NCBI RefSeq assembly: GCF_000008765.1
Contig: NC_003030.1
Location: 98,501-162,500 of the forward strand
From: Clostridium acetobutylicum ATCC 824
Lineage (GTDB): Bacteria > Bacillota > Clostridia > Clostridiales > Clostridiaceae
DNA length: 64,000 bases
Direction: 5' to 3'
How positions within the stretch are numbered: the stretch's first letter is position 1; every line of letters starts with the position of its first letter. Position numbers and translations under genes: made by a program. Of the stretch, positions 27,485 through 36,820 are shown one piece after another. The notes under the pieces are model-generated. The model was not told where the DNA came from and made no database searches. It saw nothing but the letters and a program-made list of their open reading frames with translations.

Positions 27485-29374
27485 ATGAGTGAATGTCAAA
27501 ATTGTCATGTTTGCGATGATGCAGACAAAACTCTTCGTGATTTTATATGTGGGTTAAATAATGTTGAAACGTCAGAACATAGAGTGGAAAGTCAAAAGAA
27601 TAAATGTAAGTTTGGTAAAGATGGTGTCTGTTGTAAGCTTTGTGCTAATGGACCATGTAGAATAACACCAAAGTCACCAAGAGGTATTTGTGGTGCAGAT
27701 GCTGACACTATAGTAGCTAGAAACTTTTTAAGAGCAGTTGCAGCAGGAACAGCATGCTATGTTCACGTTGTGGAGACTACTGCTAGAAACTTAAAGGCTT
27801 TAGGAGAAAACAAGAAGCCTATAAAAGGAATGTATACTCTTAATAAGCTAGCAAATATGTTTAAAATAGATGAAAAAGATGATCACAAAAAAGCAGTTAT
27901 GATAGCAGATAGAGTACTTTCTGATTTATATAAACCAAGATTTGAAAAAGCAGAATTAGTAAGCGAAATAGCATATGCACCAAGATTAAAAAAATGGCAG
28001 GAACTTAATATACTTCCAGGAGGAGCAAAATCAGAAGTATTTGATGCTATAGTAAAAACTTCAACAAATTTAAATAGTGATCCTGTAGATATGACTGTAA
28101 ATTGTCTTACTCTTGGAATATCAACAGGACTATATGGTCTTACTTTAACTAACTTATTAAATGATGTTATACTTGGTGAACCAGTAATAAGACAGGCAAA
28201 TGTTGGTTTCAAGGTAGTAGATCCGGATTATATAAATATAATGATAACAGGACATCAACATTCAGTAATAGAACATCTTCAAGAAAGATTAATAGATGAA
28301 GATATTACTAAGAAAGCTCAGGCTATAGGAGCTAAAGGATTTAAATTAGTGGGATGTACATGTGTTGGTCAAGATCTTCAACTAAGAGGAGAACATTATA
28401 AGGAAGTATTTTCAGGTCATGCAGGAAATAACTTTACAAGTGAAGCTTTAATTGCAACAGGTGGAATAGACCTTATTATGTCAGAGTTTAACTGTACTCT
28501 TCCAGGTATAGAACCTATTGCCGAAGAATTTGAAGTTAAAATGATTTGTGTTGATGATGTTGCTAAAAAGAAAAATGCTGATTTTATAAAGTATAGTTAT
28601 GAAGAGAGAGAAAATATAACTGATAGTATAATAGAAGAAGCTCTTAAGAGTTATGAAAATAGAAGAAAAGATGTAACAATTAATATACCTAAAGATCATG
28701 GATATGATGATGTTGTAACTGGAGTCAGTGAAAAATCTCTTAAAGATTTTCTTGGAGGCACTTGGAAGCCACTTGTAGATTTGATTGCATCTGGCAAAAT
28801 CAAAGGTGTTGCTGGAGTAGTAGGATGTTCTAACCTTACAGCAAAAGGTCATGATGTATTTACAGTAGAACTTACAAAAGAACTTATAAAAAGGAATATA
28901 ATAGTTCTTTCAGCAGGATGCTCCAGTGGTGGACTTGAAAATGTAGGGCTTATGTCTCCTTCAGCAGCTGATCTTGCAGGAGATAGTCTAAAAGAAGTAT
29001 GTAAATCTCTTGGTATTCCCCCAGTACTTAATTTTGGACCATGCCTTGCTATAGGAAGACTTGAGATTGTTGCTACAGAACTTGCTGAATACTTAGGAAT
29101 AGATATACCACAACTTCCTCTAGTACTTTCTGCACCACAATGGTTAGAAGAACAAGCATTAGCTGATGGAGCTTTTGGACTTTCATTAGGACTTCCTCTT
29201 CATCTTGCAATTTCACCATTTATAGATGGAAGTGCTGTTGTTTCTAAGCTTCTAAAAGAGGATCTTACTGATATTACAGGAGGTAAGCTTATAATAGAAG
29301 AAGATGTAATAAAAGCAGCAGATAAGCTTGAGAGGGAAATTATTGATAGAAGAGAAAAATTAGGGCTTAATTAG
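27485..29374 (+). CDS. cooS: Anaerobic nickel carbon-monoxide dehydrogenase catalytic subunit
   Basis: CooS interconverts CO and CO2 at a Ni-Fe-S C-cluster. The N-terminal cysteines of the bridging D and B clusters are visible (CKFGKDGVCCKLCANGPCR and GICGAD). C-cluster ligands are spread through the rest (GCTCVGQD, EFNCTLPG, GVVGCSNL, SAGCSSGGLE, GPCLAIGR). 629 residues is standard for the monofunctional enzyme. ATG 27485 follows AAGGAGG. No cooF ferredoxin, cooC maturation ATPase or acetyl-CoA synthase gene is adjacent, so this is a stand-alone unit behind an Rrf2 regulator. Confidence 0.96.
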   Translation: MSECQNCHVCDDADKTLRDFICGLNNVETSEHRVESQKNKCKFGKDGVCCKLCANGPCRITPKSPRGICGADADTIVARNFLRAVAAGTACYVHVVETTARNLKALGENKKPIKGMYTLNKLANMFKIDEKDDHKKAVMIADRVLSDLYKPRFEKAELVSEIAYAPRLKKWQELNILPGGAKSEVFDAIVKTSTNLNSDPVDMTVNCLTLGISTGLYGLTLTNLLNDVILGEPVIRQANVGFKVVDPDYINIMITGHQHSVIEHLQERLIDEDITKKAQAIGAKGFKLVGCTCVGQDLQLRGEHYKEVFSGHAGNNFTSEALIATGGIDLIMSEFNCTLPGIEPIAEEFEVKMICVDDVAKKKNADFIKYSYEERENITDSIIEEALKSYENRRKDVTINIPKDHGYDDVVTGVSEKSLKDFLGGTWKPLVDLIASGKIKGVAGVVGCSNLTAKGHDVFTVELTKELIKRNIIVLSAGCSSGGLENVGLMSPSAADLAGDSLKEVCKSLGIPPVLNFGPCLAIGRLEIVATELAEYLGIDIPQLPLVLSAPQWLEEQALADGAFGLSLGLPLHLAISPFIDGSAVVSKLLKEDLTDITGGKLIIEEDVIKAADKLEREIIDRREKLGLN

Positions 29375-29388
29375 ATTTTCAATAAGTT

Positions 29389-29427
29389 AAAGAGCTAACG
29401 ATAAAGTTGGCTCTTTACTTTTTTTTA
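29389..29427 (+). terminator. Terminator after cooS
   Basis: AAAGAGCTAAC pairs with GTTGGCTCTTT (one G-T), followed by A, C and a run of eight or more Ts. Confidence 0.85.
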
Positions 29428-29527
29428 TAGCATTAAATAAATTGGCGAAAAAAGAAAAAGATACAATAAAATATATGTAAACAACTAAGTATATCATTCG
29501 ATAATTATAATAATGTTCAATTATTTG

Positions 29528-29556
29528 TTTGAAAAAGTCAAAAAATATATTATAAT
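29528..29556 (+). promoter_or_regulatory. Promoter of the chemosensory operon
   Basis: TTTGAA at 29528-29533 and TATAAT at 29551-29556 are 17 bases apart, 48 bases before the cheY start. It is SigA-like and shows no flagellar sigma factor signature. Confidence 0.6.
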
Positions 29557-29603
29557 GTACAATTTTGTATGTTTATATAAAGCAATCATAAGGAGGCATT
29601 AGC

Positions 29604-29969
29604 GTGGGAGAAAAAGTTCTAATTGTTGATGATGCAGCTTTTATAAGAAGGACGCTTAAAATGATGCTTGAAGCCAATGGTTTTGAAGTTGTTGATGAAG
29701 CTGAAAATGGGATTATTGGGCTTGCAAAATACAAAGAGCATAATCCGTCAATAGTCACTATGGATATTACTATGGATGGTATGGATGGAATTGAGGCTTT
29801 AAAAGCTATACTTAAATATGATCCAAAAGCAAAAGTTGTAATGATAACGGCTATGGGCCAGGAAAGTATGGTTAAGAGGGCTATAATAAGTGGAGCAAAA
29901 TCATTTATTGTAAAACCTTTTAAACAAGAACAATTGATTGAAACTATTAATAAGGTGTTAGCTGTCTAA
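29604..29969 (+). CDS. cheY: CheY-like response regulator
   Basis: A single-domain 121-residue receiver. The acidic pocket (Asp9, Asp10), phospho-acceptor Asp54 in SIVTMDITM, Thr82 and Lys104 in IVKPF are all in place. There is no output domain, so it acts by protein contact. It starts with GTG at 29604 behind AAGGAGG and is followed by cheA within 25 bases. It should be phosphorylated by that CheA. Its target (flagellar motor or another effector) is not shown by the sequence. Confidence 0.93.
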   Translation: MGEKVLIVDDAAFIRRTLKMMLEANGFEVVDEAENGIIGLAKYKEHNPSIVTMDITMDGMDGIEALKAILKYDPKAKVVMITAMGQESMVKRAIISGAKSFIVKPFKQEQLIETINKVLAV

Positions 29970-29991
29970 AACTTTGTTAGGTGGTGATTTA

Positions 29992-31941
29992 ATGTCACAG
30001 GAATCTTTAAATGATTCAATGTTAGAGACGTATATGATTGAGACTTCAGGAATGGTAGATGATCTGGAAAATATAATACTTCAAAATGAAGAAGAAAAGT
30101 GTTACACGGATGAAGTAATCAATAAAATTTTCAGAATAGTTCATACCGTTAAAGGCTCATCTGCTATGATGAGTTTTAATGGTATTGCGGAATTGTCTCA
30201 TTCCCTAGAGGATATTTTCTATTTTATAAGGGAAGAAAAAAGCCAAAGTGTAAGATGTTCAAATATTTCAGATTTGATCTTAGATAATGTTGATTTTATA
30301 AAGAAGGAACTAGATAAAATTAAAAATAAAGAGGAGGCTAATGGAGACCCTAGTGAATTAATTGCTAATAATAAAAAATTCTTTGATTCATTGAAAAAGC
30401 AGGAATTTTATAAAGGTATTGTATTTTTCCAGAAGGATTGCGGTATGGAAAATATAAGGGCATATACAGCTGTTGAAACTTTAAAAACGATTTCAAATGA
30501 CATCTGTTATTTTCCGGAGAATATTTTAGAAGATGACGATACCTGCAATACAATAAAGGAATCTGGATTTAAGGTGTTTCTAAAATCAGATAAATCGAGA
30601 GAAGAAATTAATAAGGTTTTTGAAGCCATAGTGCTTTTAGAAAATTTTAAAATTTCTGAAATAACAGAAAATGAATACGTTTCTATAACAGAAAAAGATA
30701 AAAATAGAGATATTAATAAAATTCCAGTGAAAGAGGAAAAGAAGGAGAACATAACCAGCAGTGCCCCAAGCGTGATAAATGTTAATGTAAATAAAGTGGA
30801 TAAGCTCATGGATTTACTTGGTGAACTTGTTATTACAGAGGCTATGGTTATTCAAAATCCAGACTTAAGAGGACTTGAAATTACTAATTTTAGTAAGGCG
30901 GCTACACAACTGCATAAAGTTATAAAAGAACTTCAAGACACAGTAATGGATATAAGAATGGTTCCCCTAGCAAATGTGTTTGCAAAAATGAAAAGAATTG
31001 TAAGAGACATGAGCAAAAAACTTGATAAAGATGTGGAACTTAAGCTTATAGGAGAAGAAACTGAGGTAGATAAAAATATAATTGAGCACATAGCGGATCC
31101 TTTAATGCACTTAGTGCGTAATTCGATAGATCACGGAATAGAAGATAGAGAGCAGAGGAAGAGATGTGGAAAAACTGAAAAAGGTTTAGTAGTCTTGGAA
31201 GCAAAAAACTTAGGTAGTGATGTAGTCATAAGAATTAAAGATGACGGTGGTGGACTCGATAAAAATAAGATTTTACAAAAGGCTAAAGAAAAAGGCTTGA
31301 TAGGAGAAAACGAAATTGTTTCTGATGAAAAGACATGTAGCCTTATATTAGAACCAGGATTTTCCACCAATAATGAAGTTACAGAATTTAGTGGAAGGGG
31401 AGTTGGAATGGATGTTGTCTCCAGAAACATCGGAGATATGGGAGGAAGGATAAATGTAAGTAGTTCAGAAGGTAAGGGAACTACTATAATCCTTAAAATA
31501 CCTCTTACTTTAGCAATAATAGATGGTATAAATGTTAAAGTTGGTAAATCCTATTACACCATACCTACATTAGATATAAAGGAATTTTTTAAACCTGATT
31601 CAAGTAAAATACTATCTAATATGGATGGCAGCGAGATGATTACTATAAGAGGAAGGTGTTATCCTGTAATAAGAATTCATGAAACTTATAATCTCAAAAC
31701 ATCAGTAAAGAATATCTCAGATGGAATACTCATAATGGTTGAAAAGAACAACAAAATGACCTGTATTTTCGCAGATGAAATTGTTGGACAGCAGCAGGTT
31801 GTAATAAAATCACTTCCTGAGTATATAAAAAATAATAATAACGTAAAAGGACTATCAGGATGTACCTTACTAGGAGATGGAAATATAAGTTTAATATTAG
31901 ATGTTGGTGAGTTTATAAATGCTTCCTTAAAGAAGGTATAA
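29992..31941 (+). CDS. cheA: Chemotaxis histidine kinase CheA
   Basis: CheA of 649 residues. The N-terminal Hpt domain has the phospho-histidine at residue 51 (RIVHTVKGSSAMM). A divergent P2-like region, the dimerisation helices (KVDKLMDLLGELVITEAMV), the HATPase domain (HLVRNSIDHGIE N-box, DDGGGLD G1, GFSTNNEVTEFSGRGVGMD G2) and a C-terminal CheW-like domain follow. The ATG at 29992 lies behind AGGTGGTG; an upstream TTG at 29974 is in frame but unlikely. It is the central kinase of the operon. Confidence 0.95.
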   Translation: MSQESLNDSMLETYMIETSGMVDDLENIILQNEEEKCYTDEVINKIFRIVHTVKGSSAMMSFNGIAELSHSLEDIFYFIREEKSQSVRCSNISDLILDNVDFIKKELDKIKNKEEANGDPSELIANNKKFFDSLKKQEFYKGIVFFQKDCGMENIRAYTAVETLKTISNDICYFPENILEDDDTCNTIKESGFKVFLKSDKSREEINKVFEAIVLLENFKISEITENEYVSITEKDKNRDINKIPVKEEKKENITSSAPSVINVNVNKVDKLMDLLGELVITEAMVIQNPDLRGLEITNFSKAATQLHKVIKELQDTVMDIRMVPLANVFAKMKRIVRDMSKKLDKDVELKLIGEETEVDKNIIEHIADPLMHLVRNSIDHGIEDREQRKRCGKTEKGLVVLEAKNLGSDVVIRIKDDGGGLDKNKILQKAKEKGLIGENEIVSDEKTCSLILEPGFSTNNEVTEFSGRGVGMDVVSRNIGDMGGRINVSSSEGKGTTIILKIPLTLAIIDGINVKVGKSYYTIPTLDIKEFFKPDSSKILSNMDGSEMITIRGRCYPVIRIHETYNLKTSVKNISDGILIMVEKNNKMTCIFADEIVGQQQVVIKSLPEYIKNNNNVKGLSGCTLLGDGNISLILDVGEFINASLKKV

Positions 31942-31994
31942 GCATTTCATTATAAAAAATTCAGCTTGATTTTTAGTGGAGAGGAGATGGAGAA

Positions 31995-32501
31995 ATGTCT
32001 GAATTCGAGGGGAACATTATAAATGAGGAAGACACACAAAATGGCAAGTTTTTAATTTTTATTACTGACGGAGAGCAGTATGGTATAGAAATTAAACATG
32101 TAATTGAAATAATAGGAATAAGCCCTATTAGTGAGATCCCTGAATTGCCTCAATATATAATGGGAGTTATTAACCTTAGAGGAAAGGTTATACCTGTAAT
32201 CGATATAAGACTTAGATTTAATAAAATTTTCAAGGAGTATAATGATAGAACATGTATAGTAATAATAGATGTTCAGGACATGTTGATTGGCATTATAGTT
32301 GATAAGGTTCTGGAGGTATTGAAAATAAGCGAGAATGAGATAATGGATCCTCCAGAGATAAGTAAGGATAAAAATGGATATATCAAAGCCATTGGAAAAA
32401 CCCACGATGGTATGAATTTTATATTAGACTGTGGAAAATTAATTAGCTCTGAGGAAATAAATAAACTGGGACCAAAAAACAAAATTAGGGAGGATAAATA
32501 G
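31995..32501 (+). CDS. cheW: Chemotaxis coupling protein CheW
   Basis: A 168-residue SH3-like coupling protein joining the receptor to CheA. FLIFITDGEQYGIEIKHVIEII, the arginine-containing MGVINLRGKVIPVIDIRLRF and the C-terminal GLI-like strands (ILDCGKLIS) are typical. AGAGGAGATGG precedes the ATG. It is followed immediately by the receptor gene, whose ATG directly abuts its TAG. Confidence 0.95.
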   Translation: MSEFEGNIINEEDTQNGKFLIFITDGEQYGIEIKHVIEIIGISPISEIPELPQYIMGVINLRGKVIPVIDIRLRFNKIFKEYNDRTCIVIIDVQDMLIGIIVDKVLEVLKISENEIMDPPEISKDKNGYIKAIGKTHDGMNFILDCGKLISSEEINKLGPKNKIREDK

Positions 32502-34169
32502 ATGAGATGGTATGATGATATGAAGATTAGTTCCAAAATTTTAGTTGGTTTTGTTGTTATAATATTTATTTCTGCAGTTTCAGGTGTTTTTGGAATTTTG
32601 AATTTAAATAAGGTTAATAATTCAAACACGGAGACCTACGAGAAAATGTTAGTACCTACAGGAGAATTGGTTTCAATATCAAATGATTTTGGAACTATGC
32701 GTGCAAGAGTTAGAGATGTTGTAATAGAAACTCAAATGGATAAAATGGATAAGTTTTCAAGTGATTTTAATGCAGCAAGTAGCGATTTTGATAAAGTATT
32801 GGAATCATTTTCGCAAACTATTTTAACTGCAGATGGAAAGACTATTTTAAGTGAAATAAAGGATGCTAAGAAAGAATATGTACAATATGCTCAGCAGGCA
32901 ATGGAATTAAGCAAACAAAATAAAAATGTAGAAGCTATGGCTATAGTTAGAAATCAGCTTACAGTAGCACATGATAAACTTGCAACTTCTATAAAAAATG
33001 TTACAGATATGAAAAAAGAATTAGCTAAAGAGTCCACAGATCAAAATTCTGCAACAGCCAAGACATCAATTATTGAAACAATCATTCTTGTGATTTTAGG
33101 GGCTGGACTTGGTGTAGCTATGGCTGTTTTAACATCTCGTTCAATAGGAAATCCTATGAAAAAGATAACTGAGGTATCTGAAAAAATAGCAGATGGTGAA
33201 TTAGATGTTGAGCTTAAAACTGACAGAAAAGATGAAATTGGGGTTCTTATGAATACCTTTAATAAAATGGTTTCTAACCTTAACCTAGTTATGTCCAGCA
33301 TGAATACGGCTGCAGATCAGGTCGCTATTGGTTCTAAGCAAGTATCTGATTCAAGTATAATGCTTTCTCAAGGTTCTTCAGATCAAGCTAGTGCTGTAGA
33401 AGAATTGACTTCATCAATGGAAGAAATAGCTTCACAAACAAAGGTAAATGCTAATAATGCAACTGAAGCTAGTGAACTTGGTAATGAAGTTAAAAGTAAT
33501 GCTGAAAAAGGCAATAATCAAATGAAGCAAATGTTAAATAGCATGGATGATATAAATGCTGCATCAAAGAATATATCAAAAATAATAAAAGTTATAGATG
33601 ACATTGCTTTCCAGACAAATATTCTTTCATTAAACGCAGCAGTTGAGGCAGCAAGAGCTGGCCAATATGGAAAGGGCTTTGCAGTTGTTGCAGAAGAGGT
33701 TAGAAATTTAGCAGCTAAATCAGCTAATGCAGCAAGAGAAACAACAGAAATGATAGAAAACTCCATTAGAAAAGTAGAAACTGGAACTGAGTTTGCTAAA
33801 GAAACAGCAGCTGCACTTGATGAAATAGTTCAAGGAATATCTAAATCAGCACAATTACTGGATAACATAGCAAGTTCATCTAATGAGCAAGCAATCGCAA
33901 TTGATCAAATAAATAAGGGAATAGTACAAGTATCTAGCGTTGTTCAAGATAATTCAGCAACTTCAGAGGAAACAGCAGCAGCTAGTGAAGAACTTGCAAG
34001 CCAAGCTAGTCTTCTTAAGAATGAAATTTCAAAGTTTAAGCTAAAAGGAAAAGGTGGATTTAATTATGGCGAAAACTATGGAATGGAGCATGCAGCAACT
34101 AAAGGTGGCTCAAAAACATATGAAATGTCTAATATGGATATGTACGGAAGCGACTTTGGAAAATATTAA
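32502..34169 (+). CDS. Methyl-accepting chemotaxis protein
   Basis: A 555-residue transmembrane chemoreceptor. A membrane segment (about residues 11-31), a four-helix-bundle type sensor (about 35-185), a second membrane segment (about 190-210), HAMP, and a methylation/signalling domain with the full hairpin tip [20 protein letters not shown] and [17 protein letters not shown] (shown in part). There is no NWETF-like CheR tether at the C-terminus, which ends in a glycine/tyrosine/methionine-rich tail. The ligand is unknown. It shares its operon with cheA, cheW and cheR, and its TAA overlaps the cheR ATG. Confidence 0.95.
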   Translation: MRWYDDMKISSKILVGFVVIIFISAVSGVFGILNLNKVNNSNTETYEKMLVPTGELVSISNDFGTMRARVRDVVIETQMDKMDKFSSDFNAASSDFDKVLESFSQTILTADGKTILSEIKDAKKEYVQYAQQAMELSKQNKNVEAMAIVRNQLTVAHDKLATSIKNVTDMKKELAKESTDQNSATAKTSIIETIILVILGAGLGVAMAVLTSRSIGNPMKKITEVSEKIADGELDVELKTDRKDEIGVLMNTFNKMVSNLNLVMSSMNTAADQVAIGSKQVSDSSIMLSQGSSDQASAVEELTSSMEEIASQTKVNANNATEASELGNEVKSNAEKGNNQMKQMLNSMDDINAASKNISKIIKVIDDIAFQTNILSLNAAVEAARAGQYGKGFAVVAEEVRNLAAKSANAARETTEMIENSIRKVETGTEFAKETAAALDEIVQGISKSAQLLDNIASSSNEQAIAIDQINKGIVQVSSVVQDNSATSEETAAASEELASQASLLKNEISKFKLKGKGGFNYGENYGMEHAATKGGSKTYEMSNMDMYGSDFGKY

Positions 34170-34981
34170 TGAGAATTCTAAACGAAACACAATTTAAGGA
34201 GATTTCTGATTATATAAGGAGGAACTTTGGAATCAACTTAAAAAGTAGCGACAGACATATATTTGCAAACAAATTTGATAAATTTTTAAATATCATAAAA
34301 GCAAATAGTTTTGAAGAGGGCTATCATAGAATATTGAATGATAGGACAGGGGAATGTGTAAGGATATTTCTTGATATTATAACTATAAATCATACATTTT
34401 TTATGAGAGAGCCTGAACATTTTTATTATTTTAGAGATGAAGTTCTTCCTTATCTTAAAAGTACAATTAAGGATAATGATCTTAGAATATGGTGTGCTGC
34501 ATGTTCTTCTGGAGAAGAAGCATATACAATTGCTATGATATTAGATGAATTTTTTATGAGAGACGATTCCCTTTGGGAAAGACAAGTTTTAGCAACAGAT
34601 ATATCCTGTAAGGTTCTTAATAAAGCTGTAAGAGGTGTATATAGTGCTAAAGAAATACAAGACGTTATGATTAATTGGAAGATTAATTATTTCAAAAAAA
34701 TAGACAGTAATAACTTTGAGGTGAGAAAGGAGATTAAGGATAATATAATTTATAGAAGATTTAATCTTATGGAAGAAGTGTTTCCGTTCAAGAAAAAGTT
34801 TCATGTTATATTCTGTAGAAATGTTATGATGTATTTTGATAAATATACTAAGAAGAGATTAATAAAAAAATTCTATGATAATACTGAAAAGGGTGGATAT
34901 TTATTTATAGGACATTCCGAGGGGATTGATATAGAAGATATAGGATATAAGTATGTTATGCCAGCTGTATATAGAAAATAA
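34169..34981 (+). CDS. cheR: Chemotaxis protein methyltransferase CheR
   Basis: CheR methylates receptor glutamates with S-adenosylmethionine. The small N-terminal helical domain is followed by the SAM fold: FFMREPEHFYYFRDEVLP, RIWCAACSSGEEAYTIAMIL, VLATDISCKVLNKA, FHVIFCRNVMMYFDKYTKK and GYLFIGHSEGI. 270 residues is standard. The start overlaps the receptor stop (TAATG). No cheB methylesterase lies nearby, so adaptation must use a distant enzyme or none. Confidence 0.95.
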   Translation: MRILNETQFKEISDYIRRNFGINLKSSDRHIFANKFDKFLNIIKANSFEEGYHRILNDRTGECVRIFLDIITINHTFFMREPEHFYYFRDEVLPYLKSTIKDNDLRIWCAACSSGEEAYTIAMILDEFFMRDDSLWERQVLATDISCKVLNKAVRGVYSAKEIQDVMINWKINYFKKIDSNNFEVRKEIKDNIIYRRFNLMEEVFPFKKKFHVIFCRNVMMYFDKYTKKRLIKKFYDNTEKGGYLFIGHSEGIDIEDIGYKYVMPAVYRK

Positions 34982-35027
34982 TACAATAGAGCATTGCAAA
35001 TTTTGCAGTGCTCTATTGTATTATAAA
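34980..35027 (+). terminator. Strong terminator of the che operon
   Basis: A long near-perfect stem (AATACAATAGAGCA with TGCTCTATTGTATT, extended by TTGCA/TGCAA inside) begins at the cheR stop and is followed by an A/T-rich tail. Confidence 0.85.
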
Positions 35028-35138
35028 AAAGTATGTTGAAAAAAAATACATTATAGTATATGCTAACAATATAAAATTAGTTTAAAAATTGTAATTATGG
35101 TGATTAAAAGGTATTGAATTAAAAAGGAGATTGAGGTT

Positions 35139-35519
35139 ATGAAAAAAACAGTACTTATCATTGATGATTCTGCACTTGCTCGCAGGACTGTCAAGAATTT
35201 ACTTGAAAATGATGGCTTCGAGGTGGTTGGAGAAGTTGAAGGTGGACCTAACGCAATTAATCAATTTAAAGAATTGAAGCCGGAGATTGTTACAATGGAT
35301 GTTTCAATGGATAAGATGGATGGATTTAAAGCTTTAAATGATATTTTAAATTATAATCCAGAGGCTAAGGTGGTAGTTATAACTAGTATGGCACAAGAAG
35401 ATGCTGTTAAAAGGTCGGTTGAATTAGGTGCAAAATATTTTATTGCCAAGCCGTTTGAAGGAACTGAACTAGTCGAAATAATAGAAAAGGTATTAAATAA
35501 TCAAGTTTTTGAGCATTAA
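35139..35519 (+). CDS. Second CheY-like response regulator
   Basis: A 126-residue single-domain receiver, paralogous to the CheY at 29604 (VLIIDDSALARRTVKNLLE; VTMDVSMDKMDG; VITSMAQEDAVKRSVELGA; IAKPFEG). All active-site residues are kept. It lies beyond a strong terminator and so is probably transcribed separately, behind AAAGGAG. Two receivers for one CheA could act as output plus phosphate sink; that is inference. Confidence 0.9.
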   Translation: MKKTVLIIDDSALARRTVKNLLENDGFEVVGEVEGGPNAINQFKELKPEIVTMDVSMDKMDGFKALNDILNYNPEAKVVVITSMAQEDAVKRSVELGAKYFIAKPFEGTELVEIIEKVLNNQVFEH

Positions 35520-35525
35520 CTATAA

Positions 35526-35669
35526 ATTAGGGTTTTATAGTTAACTTGATTAATAGAGAGATTAGATTTTATAATTAATAAGGGAACAGTTATAGTTATA
35601 TACATATATACTGTTAAGATTTTCATTTTGAAATATGTACAAATTAAGTTTAACTATAAAACCCTTAAT
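35526..35669. repeat. MITE-like 144-bp element with inverted ends
   Basis: The left end (35526-35547, ATTAGGGTTTTATAGTTAAC...) is repeated inverted at 35646-35669. About 22 bases match, with two one-base indels. The inner 98 bases contain a second dyad, AACAGT...ACTGTT, and a partial direct copy AAGGGAACAGTTATAGTTA. No ORF lies inside. It could be a small mobile element remnant or a structured transcript 3' region. Confidence 0.5.
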
Positions 35670-35702
35670 ACAAGAAAAATAAGCTTGTGGTGATGTTGGA
35701 AA

Positions 35703-36146
35703 ATGAAAAATGAATTTTTAAATGAAGCAATAAAGGAAGCTAAGCTTGCAAAAAAAGAAGGAGAAGTGCCTGTTGGAGCTGTTATTGTGAAGGACAATAA
35801 GATTATAGCAACTTCGCATAATCTTAAAGAAAGCCTTAAGAATCCATCAGCACACGCGGAGATTATTGCAATTGAAAGAGCGGCAAAATATTTAAATAAT
35901 TGGAGACTTAATGGATGTGAGATGTATGTTACCTTAGAGCCGTGCCCTATGTGTGCAGCTTGTATATGCCAAAGTAGAATTAGTAAGGTATACGTAGGCA
36001 CTTTTGATCCAATATCAGGAGCCTGTGGTTCTGTAGTGAATATAACTGAAAATGATTATTTAAGATATCATACAGAAGTAGAATGGCTATATTCTAATGA
36101 ATGCAGCGATATTCTAAAAGGCTTTTTCAAAGCTAGACGCGTTTGA
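35703..36146 (+). CDS. tadA: tRNA-specific adenosine deaminase
   Basis: TadA deaminates adenosine 34 of tRNA-Arg to inosine. The zinc motif is SAHAEIIA (His51, catalytic Glu53) and EPCPMCAACI (Cys81, Cys84). 147 residues is typical. The ATG at 35703 follows GTGGTGATGTTGGA. In many Firmicutes it lies near tRNA-Ser, SRP RNA and dnaX, as here, which supports this over a cytidine or guanine deaminase. Confidence 0.92.
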   Translation: MKNEFLNEAIKEAKLAKKEGEVPVGAVIVKDNKIIATSHNLKESLKNPSAHAEIIAIERAAKYLNNWRLNGCEMYVTLEPCPMCAACICQSRISKVYVGTFDPISGACGSVVNITENDYLRYHTEVEWLYSNECSDILKGFFKARRV

Positions 36147-36171
36147 TTTTTATAACTAAGTTTAGTATAAT
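36143..36171 (+). promoter_or_regulatory. Promoter of tRNA-Ser(CGA)
   Basis: TTGATT at 36143-36148 overlaps the tadA stop region; TATAAT is at 36166-36171 with a 17-base spacer. The tRNA starts 13 bases later. Confidence 0.6.
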
Positions 36172-36184
36172 GTTTTAGTGTTAT

Positions 36185-36276
36185 GGAGAGATGTCGGAGT
36201 GGTCTATCGTGCATGACTCGAAATCATGTGTACGGTTTAACCCGTACCGAGGGTTCAAATCCCTCTCTCTCCGCCA
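36185..36276 (+). tRNA. tRNA-Ser, anticodon CGA
   Basis: A class II tRNA of 92 bases including an encoded CCA. The acceptor GGAGAGA pairs with TCTCTCC; the anticodon arm CATGA-CTCGAAA-TCATG carries CGA at 36219-36221 (reads UCG). A long variable arm TACGG..CCGTA and the T-arm GAGGGTTCAAATCCCTC follow. Confidence 0.95.
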
Positions 36277-36281
36277 AAGTT

Positions 36282-36316
36282 AGGGACTTTAGCAGTTTGT
36301 GCTAGAGTCCCTTTTT
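36282..36316 (+). terminator. Terminator after tRNA-Ser(CGA)
   Basis: GGGACTTTAGCA pairs with TGCTAGAGTCCC (one G-T), followed by TTTTT. Confidence 0.85.
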
Positions 36317-36355
36317 AGTATTTACATATTAAAACTATATTTAGAGCCTCTTATT

Positions 36356-36820
36356 TTAATAAATGCCTTTAATTACAAAAAACGAGCCGCGAACTGTTCC
36401 AGCTAATTTAGATTTTTGTCTAGCAAATTTGAAGTTGCCTTCTAACTCTTTTGGTATTTCCATGCCCTCAGATAGTTTAAAACCAACAGCTCGTTTTTTA
36501 GGATTATCAACTGTATACATAACGTTCACCACGAGACCATTTTCGTAAAAGATGTAGGCAAATTTGATATTTTCTATTTGAAAATGCGACGTCTCTAGGG
36601 GTTTAGCTGAAAATTCAATATTACGTTCTTTTTTTAAAATTTGATTTACATAATTAATAGTATCATTGCTTTCGGTGACAGGTACAACTGTAAACTTATG
36701 TTTGTATTTATTCATAAAATAACGGGCTTCATTAGCACGTAAACCAGCAAGTGAATTTACCACAGGTGAGGAATCTAAACCCACGGTAGAAATATTTTTA
36801 AAATCAACTATATATGACAT
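36356..36820 (-). CDS. Uncharacterised 154-residue protein
   Basis: I do not recognise this family with confidence. It is a soluble-looking protein without signal peptide or membrane segment. It has alternating beta-like and helical stretches (FKFARQKSKLAGTVRGSFFVIKG at the end, split by function unknown; NSLAGLRANEARYFMNKY near the start). The ATG at 36820 is preceded by AGGAGGCTG on the minus strand, so it is very likely expressed. It stands alone between two tRNA-Ser genes on the opposite strand. No cysteine or obvious catalytic motif stands out. Confidence 0.75.
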   Translation of the reverse strand: MSYIVDFKNISTVGLDSSPVVNSLAGLRANEARYFMNKYKHKFTVVPVTESNDTINYVNQILKKERNIEFSAKPLETSHFQIENIKFAYIFYENGLVVNVMYTVDNPKKRAVGFKLSEGMEIPKELEGNFKFARQKSKLAGTVRGSFFVIKGIY

